Part shown: positions 11,151 to 23,094 of the stretch, piece after piece | Layout of the letters: each line of letters begins with the position of its first letter | Position numbering within the stretch: position 1 is the stretch's first letter | Origin: Gigantopelta aegis | Taxonomy: Eukaryota > Mollusca > Gastropoda > Neomphalida > Peltospiridae | Assembly (NCBI RefSeq): GCF_016097555.1 | Contig: NC_054701.1 | Location: 62,778,543 to 62,842,542 of the forward strand | Length of the DNA: 64,000 bases | Reading direction: 5' to 3' | Made by a program: the position numbers and the translations under genes | The notes under the pieces: generated by a model | Told to the model about the DNA's origin: nothing | What the model saw: only the letters and a program-made list of their open reading frames with translations | Database searches by the model: none

Positions 11151-11212
11151 AAACACATCTGGTACAGATTCAAATACCAAAACATATAAAATTTGGATTT
11201 GGATGACTGTTA

Positions 11213-12714
11213 TATACTCTTCAAAAGAAGAAACGCAAAACCACATTGTCGTAACATTTGGAGAATTGATTTAATTATTGAATGGTGAGTCCGATAATTA
11301 CCAAATGTTGCAGGATTGTTCACAATTCACTCTAGTCCATTGTGAGTAAGTGATAGGACACACCACCAAGGTCAAGGTCATCTGGAGTCAATACCGGGTG
11401 TGGCCTCCGCGTGTGTTGACAACTGCCTGGCACCGCCTGCCCATTGAAGCAACCAGAGTACGGATGACGTCCCGGGGGATGGTGGCCCACTCGGCCTGCA
11501 AGGCTGCTGCCAGCTCGGGCAGGGTCTGGGGCTGTGGTTGTCGCTGTCGGAGGCGTCGGTCCAACTCGTCCCATAGATGCTCAATTGGGTTCAAATCCGG
11601 TGATATCGATGGCCAAGGAAGGACATTAATGTTGTTGTTCTGTAGGAAAGCCGTTGTGAGACGTGCTGTGTGAGGCCTGGCGTTGTCATGTTGGAACACT
11701 GCGTTGGCGTTGGCCATAACTGGAACGATGTGTGGCCGGAGGATCTGGTCAATGTAGCCCTGTGCATTCAGGTTGCCCTGCACGTGGACCAGGTCAGTTC
11801 TGCCAGTGTGTGAGATGGCTGCCCACACCATGACACTACCCCCGCCGAATCTGTCCACTTCCTGCACGCAGTTTGCCGCATATCGTTCACCACGACGCCT
11901 ATACACGCGACATCTTCCATCATGACGTCGGAGCAGAAATCGGGACTCGTCACTGAACCACACCTGTCTCCATCGCAGTTGAGGCCATTGTCGATGAATC
12001 TGGCACCACTGCAGTCGGAGTCGACGGTGTTGTGGTGTTAAGATGACACCTCGAACTGGACGTCTGGCACGAATTCCTACCTCACGTAGGCGGTTCCGTA
12101 CGGTCTGGTCGGATATCCTGCGCAAACCTGGTATTGCTGCGGCTGTGGAGGTGGCAGTAGTCAATCGTTCCCGAAGGTGGCGTACCCGGATGTAGCGGTC
12201 CTGCCCGGGGGTAGTGACCCGTGGTCGACCGGATCTAGGGAGGTCACGTGTTGATCCATGTTGCTGGTAACGGTCCCACAGTCTGGAGATGGTGCTTGGG
12301 GACACATGGAATGCCCTGGCAACGGCCGTTCTGGATTCGCCTGCGTCTAGTCGGCCGATGGCATTGTTTCTCTGCGGTTCACTGAGACGTGGCATGTCCT
12401 GGATTGTCAACTGTCGGCCAGATACAGAGGCCAGGCAAGCGAACACCCTGCACTTTTATACTGTCGGTGTTCATGTTGCACGTGCAGACAACGCACATGC
12501 AGTGGTGACATGGTTTGCACGTGGCTGCGTTTTTGCGAATATTCACATTTTGGAACTTTATTGTACAGTAGCTGCGTTTTATGGAATGTAACCGTGGGAA
12601 TGTGTTTGGGACATGCAATGACCTTATATTCACAAAGCATGAACCGGTAGGAAACATAAAATCGGAGTTATAACCCATTTGTACCCTTTTGCGTTTCTTT
12701 TTTTGATGAGTATA
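11213..12714 (-). mobile_element. Tc1/mariner-type DNA transposon, copy 2 (transposase ORF intact)
   Basis: About 1.5 kb bounded by inverted ends of about 28 bp, sharing AGAAACGCAAAA, at TA sites (11211-11214 and 12713-12716). The right end differs from a perfect inverted match by a base or two (GATGAGTATA against GAAGAGTATA). It encodes one uninterrupted transposase. With copy 1 only 1.8 kb away and almost identical, this looks like a local hop. Confidence 0.95.
11388..12446 (-). CDS. Tc1-like transposase, DD34E
   Basis: A 352-residue protein that would bind the element's inverted ends and cut and rejoin DNA at TA. A first helix-turn-helix spans about residues 22-65 (AVARAFHVSPSTISRLW). A GRPR-type linker follows (RSGRPR, 71-76), then a second helix-turn-helix near 83-135. 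The catalytic triad is visible: D166 (WFSDES), D254 (QHDNARPH) and E289 (DLNPIEHLWDEL), with 34 residues between the last two. Length and layout fit the family. The start at 12446 gives MFACLASVSG; the Met at residue 18 (MPRLSEP) is an alternative. The codons are GC-rich compared with the AT-rich surroundings. Complete as read. Confidence 0.95.
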   Translation of the reverse strand: MFACLASVSGRQLTIQDMPRLSEPQRNNAIGRLDAGESRTAVARAFHVSPSTISRLWDRYQQHGSTRDLPRSGRPRVTTPGQDRYIRVRHLRERLTTATSTAAAIPGLRRISDQTVRNRLREVGIRARRPVRGVILTPQHRRLRLQWCQIHRQWPQLRWRQVWFSDESRFLLRRHDGRCRVYRRRGERYAANCVQEVDRFGGGSVMVWAAISHTGRTDLVHVQGNLNAQGYIDQILRPHIVPVMANANAVFQHDNARPHTARLTTAFLQNNNINVLPWPSISPDLNPIEHLWDELDRRLRQRQPQPQTLPELAAALQAEWATIPRDVIRTLVASMGRRCQAVVNTRGGHTRY

Positions 12715-13252
12715 TAATGGAACACACACATGTGATACAATTTTTTTTTTTTTTTTTTAAATGCAATTGCTCAACAATACAGCAGAATATATGAAACTCA
12801 AGACATTTGGTGTATTTTTAAACATTTATTTCAACATACAATTATAACAATGTAAATGCACTTCAGTGATAAATTCATATGGAAAAAAATAGATGAAGAA
12901 CATTTGATATCAAGATTTTTTTTAACAGATATTTTGAGAGCTATTTTAAACAGTAGCTTAGACATAAATATATAAATATAATCTCAATTACGTTTCAAAA
13001 ATATATTTAATAGAATCACTTTGTGGTTTGGGGTGTTAAAATGACAGACTGTCAGACACGTTGGAATGATATTTGAAATGAGAGAGACACAGGATATTTT
13101 ATTCAATGGTTTCAAACGTAATGTCTTGGCATCCATTGAACCAAAGTACAAAGTTATGACAATTTTAACTCTTTTAAAGATTATTTTTGTGTATATAGTC
13201 TGTAGTTTGGGAAAAAAACCACCTACATTTTATGGTCAATTTGGGGTGCACC
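12715..13252. other. AT-rich spacer, no gene seen
   Basis: Contains a T run near 12742-12758. Reading frames here have no recognisable domain. Confidence 0.4.
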
Positions 13253-13372
13253 AGGGGCCTAATTCACTAAACTCTCGCAACTTTGCGATCTCACAGTGCA
13301 ATGCTAAAAGACTTATAAAGAGGATGCTTTGTTGTCTAGCAGAGCCTAAGAGAGCTTTGCAAATTAGGCCCA
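13253..13372. mobile_element. short inverted-repeat element, ~120 bp
   Basis: GGGCCTAATTCACTAAACTC at the left and GAGAGCTTTGCAAATTAGGC at the right are imperfect inverted repeats. The inner arms (TCGCAACTTTGCGATC) are also palindromic. Typical of a small non-coding DNA transposon; superfamily unclear. Confidence 0.5.
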
Positions 13373-13398
13373 GATCTGCTTCATGGAACATTTGCTGT

Positions 13399-13627
13399 AG
13401 AAAACCTGCTGTCGCCACTTCATGGGCTACTCTTTTCGATTGGCAGCAAGGGATCTTTTATATGCACCATCCCATAGACAGGATAGCACATACCACGGCC
13501 TTTGTTGTACCAGTCGTGTTGCACTGGCTGGAGCGAGAAATAGCCCAATGGGCCCACTGAAGGGGATCGATCACAAACCGACCGTGCATCAAGTGAGCGT
13601 TTTACCACTGGGCTATGTCTCGCCCCA
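13399..13627 (-). mobile_element. SINE-A head and body fragment
   Basis: From AAACCTGCTGTCGCCACTTC to the head end TATGTCTCGCCCC; the tail is missing. It joins directly to the miniature element on its left. Confidence 0.8.
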
Positions 13628-13841
13628 CTTTGCTGTAGAAGACTTCCATTGCATATCACCTACAGTTTGTGCCACAACATTCAACATTCACAGAAAACAA
13701 GACTATACAATATATTATCAATGCATAAACGCTCCTTATAGTAGTGTGTTTAAATATGCAATCTCAAGTAATAATAATAAAGCATTTCAGCTTAAGTAGA
13801 TCATTCTTTTTAGGTTTCTTCACACGACTGTACCTTGTTAA

Positions 13842-13948
13842 ATGTCAGTACAGAAGATAACCTCTCTAAACCAAATACACCTTATAAATAATAACTGGAC
13901 GATTTACTTGATATCATGGGTGTCCGGTTTAGAGAGGTTTCACTGTAT
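13842..13948. mobile_element. pogo/Tigger-like miniature element
   Basis: Left part has AACCTCTCTAAACC and right part GGTTTAGAGAGGTTTCACTG, an inverted pair. The end TTTCACTGTA matches that of the elements at 14632 and 56759. Confidence 0.5.
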
Positions 13949-13953
13949 TTGTG

Positions 13954-14208
13954 AACTGGCCTCGGTGGCGCAGTGGACTACAGGCTGGTAGGTACAGGGT
14001 TCGCAGCCCGGTATCGGCTCCAACCCAGAGCGAGTTCTTAAGGGCTCAGTGGGTAGGTGTAATGCCACTACACCCTCTTCTCTTTCACTAACCACTAACC
14101 AACTAACCCACTGTTCTGGACAGACAACCTAGATAGCTCAGGTGTGTGCCCAGGACAGCATGCTTGAACCTTAATTGGATATAAGCACGAAAATAAGTTG
14201 AAATGAAT
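13954..14208 (+). mobile_element. SINE-C copy
   Basis: Head GGCCTCGGTGGCGCAGTGG, box B-like GGGTTCGCAGCCC, body and tail complete. The flanking 9-bp repeat GTATTTGTG (13945-13953 and 14209-14217) is the target duplication. It landed beside the miniature element just to the left. Confidence 0.85.
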
Positions 14209-14388
14209 GTATTTGTGTGTTGAATCAGCAAATACTTTCACAGAAGTAAGGGTGTGTGAAAGTGTAGCTTTAAATAAACATCTTACATATTGTTATATTA
14301 ATACTGCTGGTTAGGTGAGATTCATGAAGTATTTATCAACACATACATTGAGTCCCTCTGGTAATGTGTTCCACCATATATTAAATGC

Positions 14389-14428
<40 letters not shown>

Positions 14429-14631
14429 TATATAAGGTACTCCAAAATGTTTATTCCAAGTCTAAAACTAACCCTAATCCTAAACCTAATGTTCACACTG
14501 TACAAATAATTGGAATCAAGTATTTTAGCTGTAATAAAATTACATTGCAGCCAAAATATTCTATGCTCGGAACATTATACTTAAATATTATGTACTATTG
14601 CTGTGTGTATAGGGCTTAAATGTATTAATAT

Positions 14632-14813
14632 ACAGTGAAACTCCTCTCAACTGAACACCCTTAGCACCAAGTAAAAAGTCTGGTTATAAGAGGTATCCGG
14701 TTTTGAGAGGTTTTCTTCTGTACAGATATTTAAAAAGGTGCCACGAAAAATGTCCGGTTTTTGAGGGAATTCCGGTTTACAGAGGGTCCGATTTTGAGAG
14801 GTTTCACTGTATT
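14632..14813. mobile_element. pogo/Tigger-like miniature element, ~180 bp
   Basis: Ends ACAGTGAAACTCCTCTCAA and GAGAGGTTTCACTGT are inverted and lie in TA context. The inside repeats 'tccggttttgagagg'-type phrases. No ORF. Confidence 0.65.
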
Positions 14814-16200
14814 ATAAAATTTAATATTGTTTTAATTTTTGGACTGCCCGATATAAAAGGCGGCTAAATTAATGGTAATTTTTTTATATTTGGATTTTTT
14901 AGTTTAGAACGAACGCGTACATAAATTTATGAAGTCCCATATTATATTTTTGGAGTAATAATCAAAATTGTCCCTATAAATTATCTGCCCCGGGTTGGGT
15001 CCCTGGCTATCCGGGGATCGAACTCTGGGGCGGACATGCTCGAAACCTCTGTGGTATATGAGCATGGTAAAAAGTTACGCAATGCAACTACTGCCGTCAG
15101 AAGCCAATTGAGAGTAGTCAGGACTCAAACCTGAATACCATGTGCAAGGCCTCTCAGACTATTCTAAGGCACTTCTTGTATAAATAAGAATTCTGCAGAT
15201 TTCAATGTCATCGTCTACCATAAAATATTTCAGTGCACTGTGACGAACAACCATAGGCGCAACCATAAACCAAGTTTCATTGACCTTGGACTTATAGTTT
15301 GTGTGAAACTGATTTAAACGCAAAACTTTTAACATTAAACTTTATTGAAAAAGTTGATGCTGCCATCAAAAAAAGTAGTACCTATATCTGGCCTTTTTAC
15401 TTCGTAAGGCCGAGAAAAATAAAGAAATAAATATAATTTTTGCATCGTTATCATTAAAACATTTTTTAACCATTAATAGAAAAAGAGATTCAGCTAAAGA
15501 TGGGTCATCAGACCAGTTGCAGTGTTCCTATGTATGGTCAAAATCTGGGAATTATTACCCCCAATGTATGCCTTTTGTATATCCCTTCACCAAAACACAT
15601 TCCATCCCTCATGATAATTGATCCTCCCACATTTGAAAATATAAGTAGGAATGGAAATTGTATACACTTCACAACATGGAATTCAAAATATTATAAATGT
15701 TTATTACTCAAATGTTTTTTAAAAAAAGCTTCAAAATTCAATCAATGTTAAAATGTAATTCACTAGGCATCATTTTATAAAATGTATATGGTTGTGAGCT
15801 TATGTGAGCAAATCGCATGCCCTTGTACCAATATCCCCCTCCCCTAGCCCCATCTCCCCTGGACAAACAAACTTTATGTATGCCCCCTTAATGTACCAGG
15901 AAGCATTTTCCCACTTACATCACTTAATTACAAATAATAAATAACATGTCAATAAATATTCATCCATATATCCAAGCCTGTATAAAACTATGAAAATACA
16001 CATAAATAATGAAATGGCAAGTTCTATACTTAAGATGTATTGCCACAATAACAACATCTTGTGCATCAGTAACAATCATGGAAATGTCTTAAAGAAACTG
16101 TCGTATATTTGCTGCCATTGTTACACATTTCCCAGGCACGTGTACAGTAATTTTAGCAAGGGGGTCTAGACTGCAGCAATTGAAGATTATATGGGGGTCA
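14814..16200. other. AT-rich stretch, no gene seen
   Basis: The only notable piece is near 14990-15190. On the minus strand it holds two phrases resembling tRNA box B (AGTTCGATCCCC and GGTTTGAGTCC), perhaps an old tRNA-derived SINE. Short frames here, such as 15500-15751, have no recognisable domain. Confidence 0.35.
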
Positions 16201-16202
16201 TG

Positions 16203-16442
16203 CTATTGGTTAAATTTCATTTTATTTCCAAAAATAGAATTTTTTCGTACATACGAAATTATCTGAAGACAAAATCCAGTTTGGGCTTCTTACAAATATT
16301 AAGATGACCTGAAACACATTGAATATACAGACACTGATATTCAACACCAAAAAATATATTTAATATGTAAGTTTAATCGTAGAAATATTTTATCAGTCGG
16401 AAACATCTTACAAGGCAACAAACTCAGGAATGTCCCTTTCAG
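16203..16442 (+). mobile_element. TTAA-type miniature element, 5'-truncated
   Basis: The right end CAAACTCAGGAATGTCCCTT and the interior (AACACATTGAATATACAGAC) match the complete element at 52712-53051. The left inverted end is missing. Confidence 0.65.
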
Positions 16443-16561
16443 AAAAATGTAGCGAGTTTCCTCTGTTGACAAGGAATCAGAATTACAAAATGTTTCACAT
16501 CCAATAGCTGATGATTAATTAATCAATGTGCTCTAGTGGTGTCGTTAAACAAAACAAACTA
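16443..16561 (+). mobile_element. SINE-A2 tail fragment
   Basis: Begins AGAAAAATGTAGCGAGTTTC and ends with GTGTCGTTAAACAAAAC. It directly abuts the TTAA-type element on its left. Confidence 0.75.
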
Positions 16562-17689
16562 TAACTGATATTGTAAAGAAAATGTATTTAATTGTTTCTA
16601 GGTCTGATGTCGGGCAAGTCCAATTTCCAAATAGGGGTGCGATGCTTGTTACTCTCTTGGTTATCGTATTGATAATATGGTAGTGGTTAAAAAGAGTCTG
16701 TTAGTTGGAAACATTTCAACAAAAGCAGCAAACTTAGGGCAGTTCCTTCAATACAAATGTAGTCGCATCACACAACAGCATCAAGGTTTTCGGTCAATTG
16801 GCACTTTAATATGACCTTATCAGTTTCAACCCGAGTGTGTTAAACCAAGATTTATCAGTAGATGAGGTTGATAAACTTTCGATCAACACATATTAATCAA
16901 TCTGATCAACTGCATTAAGTAATAACAAGCATTAACATGTAACAATATATCTTAATAATAATAATAATAATAATAATGGTCCCCGTCTCTCACAGTCCCA
17001 GTCTCTTACAGTTACAACATCCCATTATGCCAACATATAATCATTTAAGTATTCAACCATGCAAATAACAACATTATTACCAGTATTATTACCAGCAGAT
17101 GGAACAGAGCTGGAGATATCGTTTTGGAAATATTTGTATTCAGATCTGTAACAAAATTTCTTCCTTTCTTATGGAGTACAAAGAGCAATATGCTAAAAAT
17201 TGGGTGTATTTTATTGATAAAAGTGCTTTTATATTGGTTATATCACATTAAACAATTTAATGTATCTATGACCATGACATTTCACTTTTATCAACAAAAA
17301 ATAAAACAGCATTTGTATGGTGTACTCTATAGATATCTGAGTGTAATAAATTCACTAAACGGCTAATTCAAGAATTAATACATTTAAACTGAAAGCTAAG
17401 GAAAGAAATGTTTGGTTAACAACTCCTCAGCACATTTTAAACTGTGGCTATTTGATGTTTCTTACACACAGCTATTGGTGAGAACATCATTCATTATTTT
17501 TGATAACACATACTTAACACGTATATGTGCATTAACATTTTAAAGACATACGACTGGTTACTTCCTAGGTGATGACCAGGTCACCAATGCCATACCATCC
17601 AATGAAAAAAATAAAAAATGGTCGAATCGATCACTGAAATTGACTTATTTGATGCACAAGTTAACTGTAAGCGCAAGGGCCATAAATTG
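16562..17689. other. AT-rich stretch, no gene seen
   Basis: Includes an (AAT)n run at about 16952-16977. Frames are short and without domains. Confidence 0.35.
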
Positions 17690-17726
17690 GAGAAAACTTG
17701 AGTGTTTTCTCTTTTATAGATACATT

Positions 17727-17870
17727 ACCTGTCCTCAAACAAGTGCACCTCCCCCCCACGCAAGTGGTCTGGTCCGAACATCCCAACAGCCAATGGGATG
17801 GCCTAAATTCTTCTACTGCATACTGCTCTCTAGTTCCGGTCACATGACTGTAACTTCCTTCTTTTTCCCT
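17727..17870. repeat. left inverted terminal repeat of the DIRS-like element
   Basis: Begins at ACATTACCTGTCCTC and extends through a C run and GGTCACATGACTGTAAC. It matches the right arm (23513-23655) in inverse orientation with no difference that I can see. A further shorter inverted copy of the outer edge lies at 17932-18005. Confidence 0.85.
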
Positions 17871-18593
17871 GAGCGCATCGCACGGAGAACAGGAAGCGGG
17901 GAGGCCCGGGCGGGATGAATCTTGAGGACAGGTAATGTATCTATAAAAGAGAAAACACTCAAGTTTTCTCCATTTCTATAGACATTACCTGTCCTCAAAC
18001 AAGTGCAGCATTCAACAGATGGTGGTGGGTGCCGAGATCCGTAGATGCTTGTGATAACTCCCCAACCGGAAAGAGGCTGACTAGTGGAAGAATAAGGCCA
18101 ACCTTGGTAAGCCCTCATCCTAGGGATGCCCGTCACAGACCAATGCAGGTGATGTTAGTAACAACAACCAGAATGGTGGCATCCGTCAGCAGTGGCAGGT
18201 ACGGCTCCTAGAACACATGGACCAGGAGGCGGAAGCCACATCTCATGCTGGTTCTGACAGGGTGGGAAGACGTAGCCACCAGGGATGCAGGTGTTAGGTA
18301 ACCCTCACGTATTGAAGTGTTATAGTTTTTCAATAACAAGCGACAACCTAATGAGGTGCATCCGTCAGAACATTGAACAAAACAAGACCCCCGAGTGTTT
18401 TCTCTGTCTAGTACACCAAAGATCTGTTAGTTCAATAACGACAACCAATAACCACATGCAGTGCAGGGTAAAGGTTATCGAGACAAAAGTTCCGGCACCA
18501 GTACGTGAACTGTGCAAAAGAACAAAAGTCTAAGCAATCCTCATCTGTCTATTCGATGGACATCTCGGTATGCAGCCCAGAATCAGACAGACA

Positions 18594-19346
18594 TCAACGG
18601 CGACGAGGACGGCTTGTATTCAACAGAGTCTGTGCAGCAACAACCGGACCCAGATGATGGAACCCCTCAACGTCTTCTGTGGTGACATCCCTCAGATAAT
18701 AGTTGGCGAAGATGGAGTCCGTAGCCCAGAACCAACCAGTGATAATGTGCTGAATGGGTGTGTTGCAGTGCAGGGACATCGTGGCAGCCAAGGCACGGAG
18801 TTCATGCGGATTAGAAGCAGACGGAGCAGGTAAACCCTCCTTCTGATAGGCGGTCAGGATAGAAGACCGGATCCAGGTGGCCACCGTGTTCTTGGTAAGG
18901 TCCCTCAACCGACTCTGGTTACAGGAAAGGAAAAGTCTTTTGCGATGTTGTCGAAAAGATCTGGTCCTCTCGATGTACTGGTGCAGGGCTCTGACAGGGC
19001 ACAACGCCAAGTCCTCAACGTCCGCCGGACCAACGATAGAGGAGAGGGCCTGCACAACATACGAACGAGGCGCTTGGTCTGGTAACTGATTCTTTGCAAC
19101 AAAGTTCATGAGTAACCCCAAGTTGACTGCACGCCGATCTTGGTGAAAACGTACCAAGTCTACATCAAGAGCATGGAGTTCTGAGACACGGGCAGCCGTG
19201 GCAAAACCGAGTAAAAACACCGTCTTCCGCATCAAGTCTTGCAGGGAAGAGGATTCGATCGGCTCATAAGGTGCGGTCGATAACGCTCGTAACACCAGAT
19301 TCAGGTCCCATCTTGGTGGCCGAAACCGGTGTAACTTGATCATCAA
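18594..19346 (-). CDS. tyrosine recombinase-like frame of the DIRS-like element (fossil)
   Basis: A 250-residue frame with the fold expected of tyrosine recombinases. The catalytic Arg lies in ATAARVSELHAL (about residues 51-62). An HELR motif matches the HxxR box near the C-terminal third. A candidate nucleophile Tyr lies in IFANYYLRD. In this family the enzyme joins a circular intermediate into the genome in place of an integrase. Part of a broken element. Confidence 0.8.
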   Translation of the reverse strand: MMIKLHRFRPPRWDLNLVLRALSTAPYEPIESSSLQDLMRKTVFLLGFATAARVSELHALDVDLVRFHQDRRAVNLGLLMNFVAKNQLPDQAPRSYVVQALSSIVGPADVEDLALCPVRALHQYIERTRSFRQHRKRLFLSCNQSRLRDLTKNTVATWIRSSILTAYQKEGLPAPSASNPHELRALAATMSLHCNTPIQHIITGWFWATDSIFANYYLRDVTTEDVEGFHHLGPVVAAQTLLNTSRPRRR

Positions 19347-19647
19347 GGCGAAACCCTTTGATCATCTTATGGATCTCAGGAATACCCGATAACTTCGTTC
19401 CAGTAGCGACATCACGAACAGTAGCGATGACCGAAACGTACCCAGCGATGGTAGACCCCCTTTAATCGTAAAGTGGTCCGCAGATACAGCCAAAAAACCC
19501 CAGCAAGACGAAGTATCTGGATCGTCTGAGGTTTGAGGTTTTGCCGGAAACACCCTCGGTGAAAGCAAAGCCATCTGACGTTAGTAGTAGATGATCTGTG
19601 CGCTTTCAAAATGGCCGCCGTAGACTGTGAAGAAAAACCTTTCTTTC

Positions 19648-20298
19648 TCAAACTCTTGGCGATAAAGTCCACGCGTGCAGTTGGAACAACTGCGGACGTG
19701 GATGGTATAGTCTTGACGTGGGATGCAGCAACAGATGATCCCAGTCTGGCAGCGGTAAAGGATGTGGATCGGCAAGACGTATTAGATCTGGATACCACAT
19801 CCTGGATGGCCACATTGGAGCAATGAGTAACAGGCGACAATGGTACAGCTGAAACCTCTGAAGCACCCTTGGAAGGAGGATTCGTGGAGGAAAAGCGTAC
19901 GCGTCCATCTGTTCCCAGCTGATGGCCAAGGCGTCGAGATCCAGAGCTTCGGGATCCAGCACCGGAGACACGTAAACCCTCAGCTGATGGTTGAATCGTG
20001 TGGCGAAGAGATCGATGTTTGGTGTCCAAAGTCTGTCGCACACCCATCGAAACGCTTCGGGATGGAGCATCCATTCCGTCGGCTGTGGAGACGACGGCCG
20101 AGACAGTGTGTCGACTAGTACATTGGAAACCCCTGGAATATGGCGAGCCCGAAGTTGCAACGGAATCTCGTCAACCAGCTTGTAGAGACGATAAGTCAAC
20201 TGCAGCAGACTGCTGGAGTGGGTTCCGCCCTGACGGTTGATATAAGCCACCGCGGTAGTACTGTCTGTGGCTACCATGAGAGAGGCGCCTGACAGCAT
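19648..20298 (-). CDS. RNase H and pol C-terminal block of the DIRS-like element (fossil)
   Basis: Contains VATDSTTAVAYINRQGGTHS and ARHIPGVSNVLVDTLSR, the RNase H signature of DIRS and related elements. Further along are NIDLFATRFN, SPVLDPEALDLDAL and APMWPSRMWYPDL, the block that usually lies between RNase H and the recombinase. Part of a broken element. Confidence 0.8.
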   Translation of the reverse strand: MLSGASLMVATDSTTAVAYINRQGGTHSSSLLQLTYRLYKLVDEIPLQLRARHIPGVSNVLVDTLSRPSSPQPTEWMLHPEAFRWVCDRLWTPNIDLFATRFNHQLRVYVSPVLDPEALDLDALAISWEQMDAYAFPPRILLPRVLQRFQLYHCRLLLIAPMWPSRMWYPDLIRLADPHPLPLPDWDHLLLHPTSRLYHPRPQLFQLHAWTLSPRV

Positions 20299-21499
20299 CT
20301 CTCGCCAATGAAAGATGACGTAACTGACAACATCTCCAACAGGTTGATGTGTAGATCGGCTTCATCTGGAAACCACAGCCACCAACAGGGACTGGACTGC
20401 AAGGCGACTGGTAACCGGATCAGCAAATCTGCGTTATTGTACTGAATGCATGGATTCAGAAACAAACTGGATACCGCGACCTCTAAGCATAAAATGTTGC
20501 GCCGACGTCAAAATTACTCTTGCAATGATACTTCATGAAACAGTAATAGAGTGATTCAGGAATCAAGACATCGGAAACAGCGACCCCGTGATACAGGCAA
20601 GAGCCAAGACAGCGTAGCAACTCGCTACGCTACATGCCCGATATACCTGGAAGTGAAGCAACGCAAAACAGCAACCGGCTAAAATCCACGGCCGTCACAC
20701 CACCCGGTGCGAAACAGCAGCAGAGACCATCTAGACAGCATCGGTCACGAACTCTGGCGGTAACAACAGTAAACGTCAGTGAGTTGATAAGCCGCAATGA
20801 ACCATAGGAAAACGGTGACGGTAAAACCCCCGTACCACGTGATGGCAACTGGATAACTTCCGGAACCAGCGGAAGTAGCGACTGTCTTGCATCGCCACCG
20901 GATATAGAGAACGATCTGCCGAATGTCGCTGAACCTTCCTCGAACAAGAGAATATCGGTGCACGGGATCTCAACACAAGTGACCGGACCAGTATACTTTC
21001 TTCGTCACCAACCCGGAACGCTTGTAACGTCGACCCCTTCACGGCAAAGAGCCGTATGTAGACCACAGGTCTGCCAAGATTACCGGCTTGTGCTGAAAGT
21101 CAAGAATGGATCGCTTCAGGCAAGTCGGTTGACGATAGTGTGCAATCGTAGTGCACATCGACGTCACGGAAGATATAAGGTAGACCAACATCAAAGTCGA
21201 CGGCTAGAACAAGGCATATCCTCTGGCATCCTGCAACATGTACGCTGAACTGAAGCCATCGACAGGACGTGCCAATCTGTAAGTTCTAGGAAGACGTCTG
21301 GTCCCGCCGGAAACAGCGTCATCCAAGGCCGGCGTCACACCGTTGAAGGATAGGTTGAAGACGGGATACGTTCGTTGTGACGAATGGGGAACGGCACAAA
21401 CGAAGTCTACTCAAGTAAACCGACATCGGATCAGTCCTCAAACGGAAACCTTCTAGAATGGTGCGAGTGGACTGTGAAGTGACGAAAGCATATACACCG

Positions 21500-22470
21500 C
21501 AGCGAGACAAACAGTCACAGCCATGTGGGTCACTGCGTCCGGATCTTCTATAACGGAAGGTGCCGACGCATCATCTGGAAAATCGGTCAGTAACCTGGCA
21601 CAGGCACTTCGATCCAATGTACTGGCTGCATCGGAAACACGGACCGTGGACGGTCCCGTCAGGAGCCGGTGTAACCCTGAACGCCGAATCAGCTGCCGAC
21701 TGGTGTGGACGGTACGATGTACACGGACCGGCAGGAGCCGGTGGAACCCCTGGACACTGCACCACTTCGATCGATCACGGGACGACGGTACCGAACGGTG
21801 AGCCGATGACGCAATTTTCCAATTCGTTACAGGGCTCCGTCTGCTTGCTGGAACAACGATACGCACGGGCCAGTTACTGGTAGCCGTGTAAACCGACGGG
21901 GGCCTGTGGCAGCCAACGATCGAATGCCGATATCTGCCGGTGGAACCTCCGTGGCGATCATCGAACCCGGACCCTTCTTGGCTGAAACCGGTGGATGGGC
22001 CAGCGGCGGTAGCATATCAGATATGACAGCCAGACAATCCCTCAGTGACAAGTGGTCCGCCGCATCCAGATCTTCCAGCACCGCATGAACCGATACATCA
22101 TCAGAAAGTCACGTAGCACCCGTGAACAGGCCAGTCGCTCTGGTCATGGCCCGATGGAGATACCGGAGAACCGGACCGTGGGCGGTCCCGTGTGGATACC
22201 AAGGAACGGATGACCACATCGTCGTTGGATGTGGCAAGGACGGCAACATGTCGTAGACAGCCGCCAAGCAATCCCTCATAGTCATATGGTCCGTAGAGTC
22301 GGGCTCTTCAATGACAGATGCCGCAGGCGCTTCATCACCAAAGTCTCGTAGAACTCGAGCACAGGCCAATCGATGTACCGTAATGGAAGCCGCTGGTTAA
22401 ACCGGACCGTGGATGGTCCCGTCTAGCCCTCGGAGGCCTTGGAAGCCACATCAACTGAAGGTTGGCGCTG
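21500..22470 (-). repeat. three ~400-bp imperfect internal repeats in the gag-side region of the DIRS-like element
   Basis: Each unit carries a phrase like 'ccggaccgtggacggtcccgt'. Where read on the minus strand it encodes variants of DHxxxRDCLAxxxDMLPxLxHP. It looks like tandem duplication within a gag-like region. Confidence 0.6.
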
Positions 22471-22503
22471 ACGATCTATGGAACCCGTAGGGAGCCATAC
22501 AGG

Positions 22504-22966
22504 TCATGTGGAACGGCTACGGTCCCGGCTCCGATGCGCCGAAGGGGACTTCCCCGCCGAAGATCGGTGAGCCTTGGAATCCGTGGAGCGTCTATCTGAA
22601 TGAGCCGGCTTCTTAGAGGGCTGCGTAGAGACCGCAGGCCTGTCATCCGAAGTCTTAAGTAACGGTGGAGCTGAAGAAGCCGCACCACCTGAAGAGGGGA
22701 CTGGAACCGGACCTGACCCCGAACTCGCCGATTTAGGTAAGGTCGCCATTGACGCCATTGTTTTCTTCCAGCATGGTCGGTAGAATTGAACGTAACTCTT
22801 CCGCCACGGAGTCAGCAATCGAAGGCGAAGATTCCACCTTCTTGGTCCTCGAAGATTCCACCTTCTTGGTCCTCGCTGACACCACCTTCAGGTAAGCCGC
22901 GAACTCGACATCAGACAAGCCCGCACAAAGGTCGCATCTAGAAGTGAGGCCACACGAACACGACAA
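22504..22966 (-). CDS. gag-like N-terminal region of the DIRS-like element (fossil)
   Basis: Overlapping minus-strand frames. One begins with a Cys-rich start (MSCSCGLTSRCDLCAGLS), as in gag-like first proteins of DIRS elements. The other is Ser/Pro/Arg-rich and low in complexity. A Gag role is inferred from position and composition only. Confidence 0.5.
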
Positions 22967-23094
22967 CCTGGGTCGCCGCCGGCTAACTTCTTCCAGCGTA
23001 ACACGCTCGAACTAGTCGCCTGAACATTATCAGATATGATAATAGTAATTTTTCAATCTGTGAAAAGAAAGAAAAAACCAACCATAACACAAAT

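Noticed and set aside
15500-15751. 83-residue plus-strand frame
   Set aside because: No recognisable domain, AT-rich, no splice or promoter support.
20630-21066. Possible reverse transcriptase region of the DIRS-like element
   Set aside because: None of the frames there shows an RT signature, so no RT domain is called.
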